A stretch of DNA of 64,000 nt, from positions 1-64,000 of the forward strand of contig JACKQL020000020.1 in NCBI GenBank assembly GCA_018296165.2, in the 5' to 3' direction. The notes under the pieces are model-generated. The model worked only from the letters and a program-made list of their open reading frames with translations. It was not told the DNA's origin and ran no database searches. Position numbers and translations under genes: made by a program. Source of the DNA: Termitomyces sp. T153 (taxonomy: Eukaryota > Basidiomycota > Agaricomycetes > Agaricales > Lyophyllaceae). Of this stretch, positions 12,722-24,799 are shown piece after piece. How positions within the stretch are numbered: the first letter of the stretch is position 1; every line of letters starts with the position of its first letter.

Positions 12722-13933
12722 TTACCCGCATGTATTGTTCACTGCAGCGAGAATCATCCGATACGCTCGACCAGGAAGATAGGCTAGACCTGAGCCAAGT
12801 TTGAATCGATCAGTAAATTTTGAGAGCTGCAGCTGAAACTCGCTGTCTATACCTAGCTGAGGTACCAGAATGCCCTTGGCTCCAGTATCAAAACTTCCAG
12901 TCGAGCCATCAGCATTCAGGATCTTGGTGGATAGCTGAGAAGTTGTCACAATCTTCAGGGGAAGAAATCATGACGATTAATAAAGCAGTAAGGTATGAAA
13001 TCCCTTTTGATCGCACCGTTAGTTTATGGCCCGTGACCGCTATGGTGAAAGCTTGTTTGATCTTCTCTAGAAGGGCGTTCCTTGCTGAAATCGTTAGGTC
13101 CTGCCTCGCTTGGAATGGAAAAGAGATGGAATTAATAACAAGAAGTGATGCCTGGTGAGCCAGATTGGATAGACAAGAACAGTATTCTCAGAATTGGAAC
13201 GTACTTGTGGATTGGACTCAAGCAATTTAGGTAGATTATATATCAAAACCATAAGTTCAGACAAGCTAGTAATGTCTGAGTAATGAACAAGTCGTAGATA
13301 ATCAGGAGTCGTTCCCAAAGCTAGTCACCATTTGTAAGATGCCCGAGTGAGATGTTTTTCTAGTCGACTTACTTCCAAGTATCCGGTCCAAAGTAGCTGG
13401 GCTTGACATATGCTGACAGTCTACATAAATGCGATCATTTTAATCTCTCAAAGATAGTCATAAATTTCATCTGACCGAAGAATAGAACTTCTTGACAGGC
13501 CTCTACAAAAGACTTGACAATGCTGATTGCCAATGCCTCCTTCGGTGTCCCTGGAGGTCCCGATATCTCGATTATTTGTCCACTAGAAAGACCACCGGAG
13601 AGGAGTTCATCAGCAGAGCGAGATCCAGTTGAGATTTTTTCACTAGTTTTGGCAATAGATGCAGCAGACTGAGTAAGTGCGGGCTGTCCAAGTGCCTGTG
13701 TGTAGCTCGGTATTTGGGTCACAGAGAGAATGGCTTCCGCGTCTGACAGAGATACTTTCAGTTCTACTCGCGCATCAGCTAGACGAAACTAATGACAACA
13801 GAAAAAAGTGACCCTGAGCAAGTGCTTCAACTGAGATACCCTGTAGATCCTGGACTGTTGTGTACCCTGCATTTATAAGTTGTAAGAGTGCGAATCCTGG
13901 AAGTCGGAGAGAAGAGATAGGCCTCGATGTCAT
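12722..13933 (-). CDS. RAD51 paralogue, RAD51C-like, with degenerate Walker motifs
   Basis: This is a RecA/RAD51-fold protein of homologous recombination. The minus-strand gene has several introns. The N-terminus (from 13933) forms a helix-hairpin segment with AGYTTVQDLQ. The ATPase core follows: GGLSSGQIIEISGPPGTPKE, then CQHMSSPATLDRILG, then NLPKLLESNPQ, then LLVINSISFPFQARQDL. The end has TSQLSTKI and VPQLG. The order and spacing match RAD51C. Two features are odd. The Walker A motif reads GPPGTPKE where GxxGxGK[ST] is expected, and the Walker B aspartate appears as Asn in LLVINS. A stop follows at 12722-12724; splicing from near there could add a few residues. The gene is otherwise open, so a structural, non-hydrolysing role is possible. 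Confidence 0.82.
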
Positions 13934-14484
13934 TTATATGAATGAGTGTTTGAACGAACACTGTCATTCAATTTCAATTTGGCTTCAGTGACAGAAAATC
14001 AATAAGTAGTACTTGTCGGGATGATGGTTGTTCAGAAATGAAGGCGCGACGCGCGAAGCACTGAAAGCACGTGGCAAGTGCGCACCGGCGCACTACGCGA
14101 TATACTTCTTAGGGGACCTCGCTGAAGGTCCGTTATCTAGGGAGATCATGATTGCCATCTTATTCGTACAATAACGGTCTTCTAATGCTACTTGCTGTAA
14201 AGGCCCTTTTCAACTTGTGTTACCGCTCTTAGTAGTTTGATTCTTGGAGTGTGGCAGCCTTAGTGGAGCCATTGATAATTATATCTGATTCATAGTACGG
14301 GTACACTGTCCAGAATGTTTATGATGAAGCAGGAAATAAAGTGGCATTAATGAAAAGACATGACTTGATGAAAAGCGGCGGAGACCAAGAAGATTGTCGG
14401 CCACCTCTCCAAGTTCTAGATCTACCGCTTACGTCCCTTCCGAACATTCATTTCAACAGGTTGGCGGTTGAGGTGAGTGACCGC
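13934..14484. other. RAD51C-like upstream region
   Basis: This is non-coding. About 110 bp upstream of the RAD51C-like start is a GC-rich patch near 14041-14100 with ACGCG cores. Such cores resemble cell-cycle-box half sites, but they are too short to be conclusive. Confidence 0.4.
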
Positions 14485-14975
14485 TCATGACCTCTGCACT
14501 TCCTTAAAAAGTTCTTCCTCATCCTCGAATCCATATTCCGAATCTTCGATATCGAGGAATGAGCACACTCCAAATAGATCGCCGTCGCTATCATTGAAGA
14601 CGCCGTGATTATCGCCGTGAATCGGAGGATGTTTATAGTGCTGTAAGAGTAAAACTAGGTCTATTATTAAAAATATCATTCAAGGAAGTAGCTCACCACC
14701 CGGAGAGCCCGCCTTGACTTGAAATCGACATCACAGACAGAGCAGTAGTGGTGGAAACAAGAATACATCAGGTGGTAGCGTAGTACATGACCGTTGAGAA
14801 ACCGTTGATGACCACAAGGTACGCAGCAGGGATGCTCCTCGCATTCCGTGACGTGCTCTGCGCGTTTTGCAGGTGAGGAAAACCACAGGTCGCACAGAAC
14901 ACAGTAAGATTTGAAGGACTCGACGATAGGTAACTCAGCATGGCGATTTGGGGACGTGTGGAATGTATCGGTCAT
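14485..14975 (-). CDS. Small C2H2-like zinc-finger protein
   Basis: I infer a two-exon gene (14975-14700 and 14640-14485) encoding 143 aa. Three zinc-binding units can be read. The first is YCVLCDLWF with a later H and C. The second is CVPCGHQRFLNGHVLRYH. The third is CSVCDVDFKSRRALRHYKH, whose final histidines appear only after splicing. The C-terminus is strongly acidic (EYGFEDEEELFKE). I do not recognise a specific orthologue. It could bind nucleic acid or act as a protein-binding adaptor. Confidence 0.68.
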
Positions 14976-15428
14976 AGTGAAAGCTGGTGAGTTAGAGTTC
15001 CTGCTTTTGTTTTTGGAATGTTTGAGTGAGCCGCATCCCGGTGTCAGCCCCCATCTCGTGGCTTCTCACATTGGTAGAGTCTCGGTCGAGGATTTTCCCG
15101 TTTTGACTGGTAATCGGGTTCAACCATTACTGTCCCGTTCCTGAATTATTGATACACTATCAACATCCACCGTATCCTCTATTTAGTCTACGTGCACATT
15201 CGATTGTTCAATTAACACTATCGAGTTCACAAGCCATGACTTACTGCGAAATCCATTTCACGAACGATTAGCATGATAGAAATGAGCGCGTTCTTTTGAA
15301 CGCAGCCGGAGACCAAAGAAGATCGTTATCCTTCCTCTTCTTATTTGATCTTCGAAGTTTCGATGGCGGATTAGTATGGCGTGCACGCTCACTGATGCTA
15401 TGATACAACAGTTTTAGACTGGAATTAA
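14976..15428. other. Intergenic, no feature seen
   Basis: This is the presumed promoter of the small zinc-finger gene together with the 3' flank of the methyltransferase gene. Nothing else is seen. Confidence 0.5.
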
Positions 15429-16502
15429 CTATACATTGGCCCACCTGCCAACCCAATAGTAGCAGTTGGCCTTGCGTACGGCCAATGCTTCCTGATCTAA
15501 ACCTCTAACTTTCATCGTGCCCTTCCAACCTGCCTCTTCGGGGCCGGTGAAAATCTCGTCAAAAATAAGACCAGCCTCCCGTCCTTTGCGCAGGAAGTCC
15601 TCACAAACATTTCTACGTGTATATTTCCCGGCCTTTTGAACGCTCACTTTCAGAAGTATACGACTTGAATGGAAGATGATTTACCGAGACATGGACTTTT
15701 GAATCTTCTGAACGCGAAAGGAGGACTCGGATCGACGAGATCAACACATCATGCGACCCATGGAAATGAAGAAGATCGGACAGAATTACGATGTCGTATC
15801 CCTGTTGTGAAATCTGTCTCGCTGATGGGTCTTGCAGTAATTTTCTGGTGGATCGAGATCAGTCCGAACCATATCGGGTATGAAACTGGACACTCAAAAA
15901 CGTACAGTAAGGAACCTGCGTCTGTCCCCCATTCATATCCTGTACATTCAACACGGCATGCAGGTTGAAAATTTGGTCTATTATTTTCTAAGTTTTTCTT
16001 CAAATTCCCGAGTATATTTTCATCGGGATAGTCAGTGACCACAGCGAGTGCCGGGTGGTTAGGGGTTGTCGCCAGAAGTAGCGAAGGTAGACCGGTTCCC
16101 GCACCAAGTTCAATGGCTACGAAATATTTGAGCTCGACAAGAATAATCAACAATCCGATCTCACACGAACCCGTTGAACCGCTCTGAACAGGAAAGAGTC
16201 CCCTCTCGATTCTCTCGGCGAGATACAATGCAGGGGAGAATAGATGATCTGCAAGGAGGGTATTGGCCTTGAATAGACATTGTATTAAGGCGATGAGTCA
16301 TCGGACATGACTGGCATTCGCACTTTGCCTTGCTGCAGTTGCATGGTTTCAGCTTAGTTCAGCGTTCTCAAGTGCGCAAACTTACTTTCTGCGCTATTTG
16401 AAGAGTGAGAGGGCCATAATATACGAAGCTGTCATCGATGACAGGCTGTCCTCCGAGAAAAGCGAGAGAGTCGTTCAAGATGTCCTCAGGATCGTCGTTC
16501 AT
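15429..16502 (-). CDS. NNT1/EFM7-type lysine methyltransferase
   Basis: This is a seven-beta-strand SAM-dependent methyltransferase of the METTL21-like group. In yeast, the member Nnt1/Efm7 methylates the N-terminal region of EF1A. The minus-strand gene is spliced. It starts at MNDDPEDILNDSLAFLGG and contains YYGPLTLQIAQ and NTLLADHLFSPALYLAE. SAM motif I is IELGAGTGLPSLLLA and the acidic post-I loop is VVTDYPDENILGNLKKN. A later block reads GYDIVILSDLLHFHGSH, and the C-terminus is NCYYWVGRW. The assignment to the nicotinamide-methyltransferase-named family rests on motif I and the VVTDYPD loop. It is divergent from MSH6 with only 126 bp between start codons. Confidence 0.86.
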
Positions 16503-16628
16503 GGTGAAAAAAAGCGTTAGGATATTTGGTAATATATCTGATCTCACCAAATACGGACTAACGCGTCGTATAATAGTCACGGTATTAGCGACTTTTTCTC
16601 AGTTCTGACGGACCCCTCACTTCCAGCC
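16503..16628. promoter_or_regulatory. Divergent promoter NNT1-like / MSH6 with MluI cell-cycle box
   Basis: This 126-bp spacer lies between head-to-head start codons. ACGCGT occurs at 16561-16566, 63 nt before the MSH6 ATG. In yeasts this hexamer is the MBF target that drives G1/S expression of replication and repair genes, including MSH6. Function here is inferred from sequence identity and position. Confidence 0.6.
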
Positions 16629-19600
16629 ATGGCGCCTAAGAAGGCCAACGCGGAGCACAAGCAGAAAAGTCTCATGTCGTGGTTCTCCAAAGACACGAAC
16701 GCGCCATCGAGCACGATGAAACCTCAAGCAAAGACAAAGCTTGTGGTCGCGCCTTCTGACGACGCGTCGATGTCGCAGTCTTCATCTCAAGAACCCCAAA
16801 CTCCCGCGTCGAAGTCATCTAACATACGCGCGCTGAATTCGTCTGCCATGGGCCGCTCCGTCTCGTCGCGTAGCCATAGTACACCACCGACAAGTGACCC
16901 GATAGACGTTGACATGCTAACATCTGATGAGGAAGACCCTCATCTTGTACAGAAGACGGTACTTTTACGTTAATCTTATTCCATTCTTGATTACCTTAAT
17001 AGTGAACAGTCTCAGCGAAAACGAAAAGTAGTCTTGTTGGATTCTGATGAAGAAAACGACAATTCAGTGCGCAAGCAACGCAAGTCGACTCAACCTGATT
17101 CTTCACCCGTCTCGAAAGGTTGTGATTTTTAACTGCAGCAGCTGTGCTTGGCATTCATTTGATGATCTAGCTGTCTCCAAAAAGCAACGTATCACTAAGG
17201 CACGCACGGATGACGAAGATGAAGATGACGAAGACTCTGGTCCAATTACATCTTTCTCCCAAAGGCTTACCAATTTCAAGAAATCGCCCGTAAAAAAAGG
17301 TACGAGCCTACATATATGTTGGCTATTTTTATTGACCCTTCTTCAGCACGCAAGTCTCGCTCAAACGCGTCTGAGGATGACGACTTTATCGTTCCTTCAG
17401 ACTCGGATGGCGACACGAAGTCTGTCAAGTCATCAGTGTCACGCTCATCTGTCTCCTCGAGACGCTCTGCAGTGTCCTCAGAGGATGAGTTTAGCGACGA
17501 CGGCGATCATGTCAAATCCAAGTCGAAATCCAAGTCATCAAGAAAGAAGGCTCCTTCCGCAAAGCAGACTTCTGCCGTATCGAACGGAGGTACTTCCGGG
17601 CTGTTCCTTACTGCTGCAGAGCGTCGAGAACAAGGAAAGAAAGACGAGAAGAAGGCTGCAGAAACTCCTTATTCGTTCTTGGAAGATATCAAAGATGCAA
17701 GTAGTTCGCCCCAATACTTCTGCGCATTTACTGAAGCAGTTGGTCTAATAGAAGGAGGGCCGTCGACCTGGAGAGCCTGATTATGATCCTCGAACAATCT
17801 ATATACCTAAATCGGCCTGGGTAGAGTTCACACCGTTCGAAAAACAGGTGAGCCTCAAGTTGAAACGTTAATGTTGATAACTTTGAGTAATCACTTCACC
17901 CAGTTTTGGGAGGTCAGTTATCGTCTCTAACTGATATCAGTATGAATGTTCACAATTGGATAGATCAAGCAAAATCATTATGATACGGTGAGAAATCTTG
18001 CTGCCCTGTTCATACCACGATTTCATAATTGCCATCAGATCCTATTCTTTCAGAAAGGGTACGCATTGATTCACTCCCTTAATCCATTTCACTGACAATC
18101 GATCCTCCAGAAAATTCCTAGAAGTAAGCGATACGTCACTCGCATACATTTCTTACTCGAACTTGAAGTGATAGCTGTATGAAGATGATGCAAGGATTGG
18201 ACATCAAGAATTCGACCTCAAGCTCACATCGCGGGTGAAGATGTCTATGGTCGTCTTCTTTTTCTCATCAGATAGCCAGATCTGATTCAATAATATAGGT
18301 TGGTGTTCCTGAAATGTCGTTCAACTTCTGGGCTGCGTAAGTCAACCTCAGTATGACCAGTGATGAAGGCGTTGTTGACACATCATGGCCCTTCAGGAAG
18401 TTCCTTGGGAAGGGTGAGTGTCACAGAAACCGTTATCATGGTGGATGAAGTTCATCTCGTCATGCAGGCTACAAAGTCGGGCGGGTTGATCAAGCAGAAA
18501 CAGCGCTTGGAGCAGAGATGCGCATGGCCGCCGACAAGTCTCAAGGAAAGGTCAGCAAAGACAAGAATAAAGAGAAAATAGTCAGACGGTGAGATTATGC
18601 GCCGTCATCGTGAATCCGCGAACACTTTTGATCCGGCTATCTCAGTGAACTCAACAAAGTCTACACGAATGGTACCCTTGTTGACGCGGAGCTTCTAACA
18701 GACGAACAAGCGGGACACTGCGTCTCTATTCACGAGGGAGAGTCTCAGGAGGACCTAGATAACAACAAGTTTGGCATATGTGTGCTCGATTGCTCGACAT
18801 CGCAATTTGATCTGAGTGCCTTCGAGGATGACGTGTGCCGCACCAAGCTGGAGACTTTAATGCGGCAGCTGCGACCCAAGGAGCTATTGTTCATCAAGGC
18901 AAGTCACCTGGACCTTTCAATGAAAATATCGACTGATGACCTTGCAGGGTAATCTATCAGTTGCCACGACTCGTCTACTCAAAGCCGTTCTCCCAGCCGC
19001 GTGTCTTTGGACTGGACTGCGCCCTGTTGAGGGATTTACTTATGATGAAACATTGCAGGAGCTCAGGAAGATGTACTCTGAAGAGGAAGATGATGCTACA
19101 ATGGCTGACGAGGACGAAGAGAACGTTTTGCCCTCATGTGTTCCGGAGCCTATCAGAGCTATGGTTGCGTCGCAGAACGCTATCAAGGCTTTGGGATCTA
19201 TGATTTGGTCCGTTTTCCTGTGGACTTATACAGTAACTACCTTCTCATATGCTAATACCCAGGTATCTCCGACAACTGAACATCGACAAGGATATCCTGA
19301 GCATGAAAAACTTCAATGTTTATGATCCTATGAAGAAAGGACAGGGTTTGACATTGGACGGACAGACCTTGGCTCACATCGAAGTGCGTACGGTGTGCGA
19401 CGACGGATCTTGGACTCCTGAAAACCAATGTTTTCAGGTTCTGCTTAATAACGAAGCAACAGAAGAAGGTTCGCTCTTGAAGTTGCTCGGTAGATGTGTT
19501 ACACCGTTCGGTGTGTTCTCTGCCTAATGACTCGCCTACATATACTGAACCTCGATCAAGGCAAACGACTATTCCGAATTTGGCTTTGCATGCCTCTGCG

Positions 19601-22029
19601 CCAAATTTCTGACATCAACGCAAGGTACTTTTCTCAAAATCTTCTGAGACACCAGGTCTGAAAAGTTGATCACTCCCAAAGGCTTGACGCAGTGCAAGAC
19701 CTCATCGACCACCAAACCTTCGAAGCCGACTTCACGGAGCTCGCCAAAGGAATGCCAGATCTCGAGCGTATTGTGTCACGAATCCATGCAAAGAACTGTA
19801 AAATCAGAGACTTTCTCAAAGTCCTTGCTGTAAGATAGCTTGACTTTTCTTCCATAATTCTTCTCCTCTGAATTCAACTCGATCATGTAGTCCTTCAAGA
19901 AACTCAGCATCGGCTTGAGCCGTCTGGCAGACACATCGGAGTCTTTCAATTCGAAAACGATATTTGGGTTGCTGCGTAGTGCTCCTGATTTGCTGCCTCA
20001 CATCAAGAACATTGAGAGTTTATACGTCAAGCCGTCATCTGACAAGGGTATTCTCCGTTTCTTCCTTTCACCGATCGCTTCAGTTGACTTCGTTTTATTA
20101 GACGATGAACTCATTCCTAGAGAGGGTAAAGATAGTGCTTACGACGAGATAATGACGGAAATCACGGATTTGGAAGTAGAGTTGGAGAATGATCTCAAGA
20201 AAATGGAGAAGAAGCTTGGGTATATTTACGAACCTTCTTCATTCACCGTTTTGGTTAACATTGGTGATAGCTATCCATTATCGTACTGGCATAGTGCTCA
20301 GGGTAATAAGGTACTTTCCCCCCCCTTCGGTAGCTATATTGTTCGAGTTTCTTGACGTCTCTTAAGGAAATCTACCTCGTTGAGACATCGGCGGGTCAGA
20401 AAGGAATACCAGATGATTGGACCAAGAGCTCTGCTACTAAAGTGTGTCACTGCCAGAGCTATTGTATCATTGATTTCTTGACTTACTACTTCCTCGCAGG
20501 CTAAATCACGATGGGTCATCCGATCTCTGCAAAAGAAAGTGCGTCAACTCAAGGAAGCGCGCGAGAATCGCAATACCGCTATCAAAAACTTCAAATCCAG
20601 GCTTTTCGCAGAGTTCGACACGGACCGTTCCGTATGGCTGCGAATTATCAAGGTCTTCGCTGAATTGGACTGTTTATTCAGTCTGGCAAAGTCGTCTGTT
20701 GCTATCGGTGAACCTGTGTGTCGACCCGAGTTCGTTGAAGGCGACACCGCATGGGTAGATTTTGAGGAGCTGAGACATCCGACGTTATCTTTGACGAGCT
20801 CGAAGTCCTTCATACCTAATGATGTTAAATTAGGTGGCGACGTAGGCAAGATCGTTCTGCTGACTGGTGAGTCGTTGTGATAAGTAAGCTTCATCTGTAA
20901 TGTTGATCGATCTTTGCAGGACCTAACATGGCGTAGGAATTCTTTTCTCGTAGCTGGCCTGTTTCTAATTCGAGAGCTTCAGAGGTAAATCGACTCTTAT
21001 GCGTATGACTGCTATTGGTGTTGTACGGCATATCCTTCATTCTCGTCCCTTGTGAATTACTTAAATGTTTCTTTTAGATCATCGCTCAGTTGGGCATGCT
21101 CGTGCCTGCCTCAAGAGCACGGTAAGTAGCTCAATATATTGATATCCCGTAGTCTGATTCTCTCCAGCCTGTGCCCAGTTGACTCTATTATAACTCGGAT
21201 GGGTGCTTACGACAATATGTTCTCAAATGCCAGCACTTTCAAGGTCGAACTGGACGAGTGGTACGTTGATCCACATTTGCCGAAGTTCGTTGTTCATGTA
21301 TTGATGTAGCTGTAAAATTCTTCGCGATGCCACGCCAAAATCGCTTGTTATACTGGATGGTAAAGAAGTTCACATCTTAACTATAATCACTCCTAACGCA
21401 ATATTCTTTGTTCTAGAACTTGGCAGAGGAACATCGACATATGTACGTCAATGTTCCATTGAGAACACAGATTAGGTTTTATGTTATTTTTATTAGGATG
21501 GCATGGCCATTGCCGGAGCCGTTCTTCACCAACTTGCGACCCATACCCTACCCCTTTCCTTCTTTGCTACTCACTATGGCTCACTCACGGATGACTTTGC
21601 ATATCATCCCAACATTCGAAATATGCATATGTCTACTCTCGTCGATGACGAAAAACGTGATGTATGTTCCGGTTCCTCGACCTGTCGGTCATATCCTGAC
21701 GAGATTTGTAGCTTGTATTCTTATTTAAACTCATTGAGGGTGCTGCAACGTCTTCGTTTGGTACTCATGTTGCCAACATCGCAGGTGTCCCCTTATCTGT
21801 GGTGGAACGCGCGGACGTAGTGTCCAAGAACTTTGCACAGCAGTTCAAGGAACGGATGCAGGTCAAGCAGATGAAAAATAGCGGCAGACTCCCCATTGAA
21901 GCTCATGCCGACTTCGCATACTTGTACAAAGCTGCAATGGGCCTGCTTGCGCTACCTGTTAACCCTGTCCGACGGAAAGAGATGCTCTTTGGATTAAGAC
22001 AAACGGTTCAGCAATATGTCAAGAAATGA
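16629..22029 (+). CDS. MSH6: DNA mismatch repair protein MSH6
   Basis: This MutS homologue pairs with MSH2 to recognise mismatches and small loops. It is a long multi-exon gene, by my reading over 1,100 aa. The N-terminus carries a PCNA-interacting PIP box (QKSLMSWF, residues 12-19) and a long acidic, Ser-rich tether. The mismatch-binding block with the Phe-x-Glu motif reads KFLELYEDDARIGHQ across two small introns, and VGVPEMSFNFWA follows. The lever and clamp regions are visible at 19.9-20.6 kb. The ATPase carries GPNMAGKSTLMRMTAIG, in which an intron splits the P-loop between GPNMA and GKST. Then come AQLGMLVPASRA, the Walker B region LVILDELGRGTSTYDG and FFATHYGSL. It ends RQTVQQYVKK. Apparent stops inside the P-loop codons vanish on splicing, so the gene looks intact. 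Confidence 0.96.
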
Positions 22030-22294
22030 AGTGCTGTTTACTTGTAATGCTGTTTACGTTACTATTCCCCCTGCTTTCTCATATTTGCTAATTGCCTCAT
22101 GTTTTTGACACCTGTTAAACAGCTCGTAATTCAGTCCATTGGATTTCAAGCTGTATGATGTATACTTTGTATTCATCAACCATGCTATGTGCGACTATAT
22201 TGATGTCAATTTATTCAAGGAGGACAACCGTGGTCACATCGCAAAGCAAACAGAAGTTTACGGAAAACTGATAGATTTGAGAAAATGTGCGATT

Positions 22295-23086
22295 TTATTT
22301 ACAAACATGACGACCTTTGACGAAAATTTTCGCCTGGTATTTCAACCACTTCAACTTTGAATGGAAAGACGATGAAAATGTCGAGACAGACTGGAAAAGT
22401 TGAGGGTGAAAAATCTCGCGCTGGGATGGGAAGGTAGGGCCAGATTGACAAGACGAAGATGGATACGCCTCTCTCCTCTGATGATAATTATGACTCCCAG
22501 TATGGTGGGGTATGTCTCCGCTCTCCTGATGATATAGTTTCCTCGGCTCGTGGTGATGGTGATGATAGCGCTTAGACTGGTGGGATGGGAGTATATCTCC
22601 ACTCGGGTGATAATGGTGACGATGATGCCCGGCTTTTTGATGATCATGCTGATCGACTCTAGTCTGGCATGGCTGTAGATCTGTGCTCTGTTGATAATGA
22701 TATTCATCCTGGGCCCGTGAGGTGGTGTGAGGGCTAGACCGCCGGGTTGGAGAGACATACGAAAATCCATACTGGCGGTGGTGATACCCAGCATGGGACA
22801 GGGTGTAGGTAGATCGTTTGCTCCGACCCCTTTCCATATTCTTAGGGGTCTGAAATCTACAGGCATCTCCGTCGTAATGAACATCTCTCCCAGCGGATGA
22901 CTCAGAATCCATCTTGAGACCCATGGATTGCATCCTATTAACAGAGTAGTGATGATGCGGACGAGGCGGCAGCGGAGGGGGAGGACCACGGTGAGCGTGA
23001 GGGTGAGGTCCCTTGATATCCATACTCTTGTGAGGGAGGCGAGGACGAGGACGATATGGAGGAGTTTCAATGGATGTGAGAAACAT
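22295..23086 (-). CDS. Histidine-rich low-complexity orphan protein
   Basis: This is an uninterrupted 263-codon reading frame with a strongly biased composition, rich in His, Pro, Ser, Arg and Tyr. It includes RPHHHY, GHHRHHYHPSGD and KRYHHHHHEPRKLYHQ. A loose internal repeat is built around SGDI followed by a His cluster (HPSGDILPSHQ, then ESGDIPHH). I see no membrane segment or known domain. His clusters of this kind can bind Zn, Ni or Cu, or drive condensation, but no function is shown. The stop is 266 bp from the end of the convergent MSH6 gene. Because biased frames can stay open by chance and no intron is visible, the protein is not certain. Confidence 0.5.
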   Translation of the reverse strand: MFLTSIETPPYRPRPRLPHKSMDIKGPHPHAHRGPPPPLPPRPHHHYSVNRMQSMGLKMDSESSAGRDVHYDGDACRFQTPKNMERGRSKRSTYTLSHAGYHHRQYGFSYVSPTRRSSPHTTSRAQDEYHYQQSTDLQPCQTRVDQHDHQKAGHHRHHYHPSGDILPSHQSKRYHHHHHEPRKLYHQESGDIPHHTGSHNYHQRREAYPSSSCQSGPTFPSQREIFHPQLFQSVSTFSSSFHSKLKWLKYQAKIFVKGRHVCK

Positions 23087-23908
23087 ACTTGATGATGTTG
23101 TAGAGGCTGATAACGGTCAGAAAGTTTGTTAAGTCGTGGATTTCAGGGGATTTTCAAGAAGTCCTGCCCTGTTTTATGTATTTCATGAAAGTGGGTCAGC
23201 CTCCAAATAATGCGCCACAAGCACTGCCTGGTCTCCTAGTGATACAGTTCGTGTGGGTCAAACTCAGACAGACCAGACTTCGATGACCGCCATGTGTCGT
23301 AGGAAAGGTATGATTACTCGGATGAAGGTAGCGTTGGTAATTGGTTGGGTTAGATTCACGGGTCGCAACGGATTCACGGTGTCACTGATGCCGTCCGCTA
23401 AAGATGGGTTGAGGGCTGTTCTTTAAGACATTGACCCATTTGTACACCGACGCCGCGGCTCAATAAAATATAGGAGGAATTCCTGTGTCTGTGATCCACC
23501 ATTCTCCGCGCGAACATATGTTCTCACTTGTCAAAGGTAAATAATGAAAGAAGAGGAGTAATACTCGATGTATCAATGGCGTGGGTTGATCCTTCATCTG
23601 TCGGCGTCTATCAACTTTTATACTGAAACTTGGACCTATTGACTGCTCGATATGATTGCCAACGCTTAAGCACAACATCGCTTGAACTCTACTTCACCAG
23701 CTCAACCTTAGAGACCCTGCAGATTGACGCCACATCTTTCCCCTACGTAATTGAAACAAAAAAATAGGAGATTTTACCTTTTGCGCATGAGACCCACATT
23801 TTTCCGCGGAGGCCAAAATACATAAAGCTTTCGCCTTTAGACTTCAAACGATATCTCAAAGCCGCAACTTACACTATCATAGTCATCATCATATCAATAT
23901 CTTACGTC
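23087..23908. other. Intergenic upstream of family member A
   Basis: This is non-coding. The last 105 bases hold the promoter block of member A, listed separately. The rest shows no gene or repeat. Confidence 0.5.
23804..23829 (+). promoter_or_regulatory. Family promoter block, copy A
   Basis: CCGCGGAGG is followed by an AT-rich TATA-like core, ACATAAAGCT. The core lies about 90 nt upstream of the start codon at 23909. The same pairing of elements at the same distance stands before members B, C and D, although member A has diverged strongly in its coding sequence. Confidence 0.65.
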
Positions 23909-24799
23909 ATGTCGACCACAATTGTCTTTGAACCACATCCCACCTATCTTTTTCAACACTGCTCTTGCACATCTCTTTATCTACATGTCTTGTTGGTAAG
24001 CCAATACATCTATAATTTAGGGACTTGGGCCTTACCACACATTCAGGGCGTTTTGGCAGTGTCTTTACTCTGGTTTGCGTTGACTTTAGTCTTCGTGAAA
24101 CCTCCCGCCCGTGACATCCCTTCCAGACGTCCTCCGATGTCATTCAAATCCAATTCTTCAATCATGGTAGTGGATAAACTTTCGAAGGACGTTTCTACTA
24201 GAGACACGATATCGACAGGCAACATATTGAAACAAAAATGTAAGATGACCCGCTTCATTCTGTAGCATAAATCCTGACACTGACGATATTCTCGGATAGC
24301 GGAAACAGCGCAACCTATATCTGAAGATATACCTTCCTCCAAGGCGGTGCCGGCAGACCCTTCGGACGGCTTCATCACTTTCAACAACCCCTTCTCCGAT
24401 GTTTCTGCACCGGTCAAAATATCTAGTTCACCCAGCCTCGCACTCTACCCATTTGTTCGTCGTATGTCCTTGCCTAGACACCGCTCCTCATTTTGTATCC
24501 CTGCTTCTAATTCTCGTGCTGTCACCTCTTTGCGCCAACATGCAACCGTGCACCGTCATGGATCCTTGGCTGAAGACAATGAATCTTATCCCTCCTCTCC
24601 TCACGTACCCTCCGGCAAAGTGAGGATATATGCCGATGATGACGACAAGGAAGCAAGGGCGGAATGTACACTGCCTGTCTCGTTATCCAAGTCTACCGCG
24701 AAAAACCCTTTGGCCCCAGATACATCGAGGAAGTTGACGAATCTCAAACGGATAACGAAAAGGGTAAGAAAGTTACTCCGTCACCCTCACAGGTCATAG
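23909..24799 (+). CDS. Unrecognised single-pass membrane protein family, member A
   Basis: I do not recognise this family. I infer three exons (23909-23995, 24047-24239, 24300-24799), encoding 259 aa. Exon 1 is 87 nt, exactly as in members B-D, and intron phases (0, then 1) are the same. Residues 1-29 begin MSTTIVFEP. A hydrophobic stretch, GVLAVSLLWFALTLVFV, straddles the first junction, followed by KPPARDIPSRRP. The body is Ser-rich with RRMSLPRHRS, which parallels RR-x2-LP-x2-R-x-S in B-D. The C-terminus is basic and ends HPHRS, like LHRS or LRRS in the others. The layout suggests a type II or signal-anchored protein with a long basic tail. Member A lies about 9.6 kb from the B-D cluster and is clearly the most diverged copy. 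Confidence 0.72.
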
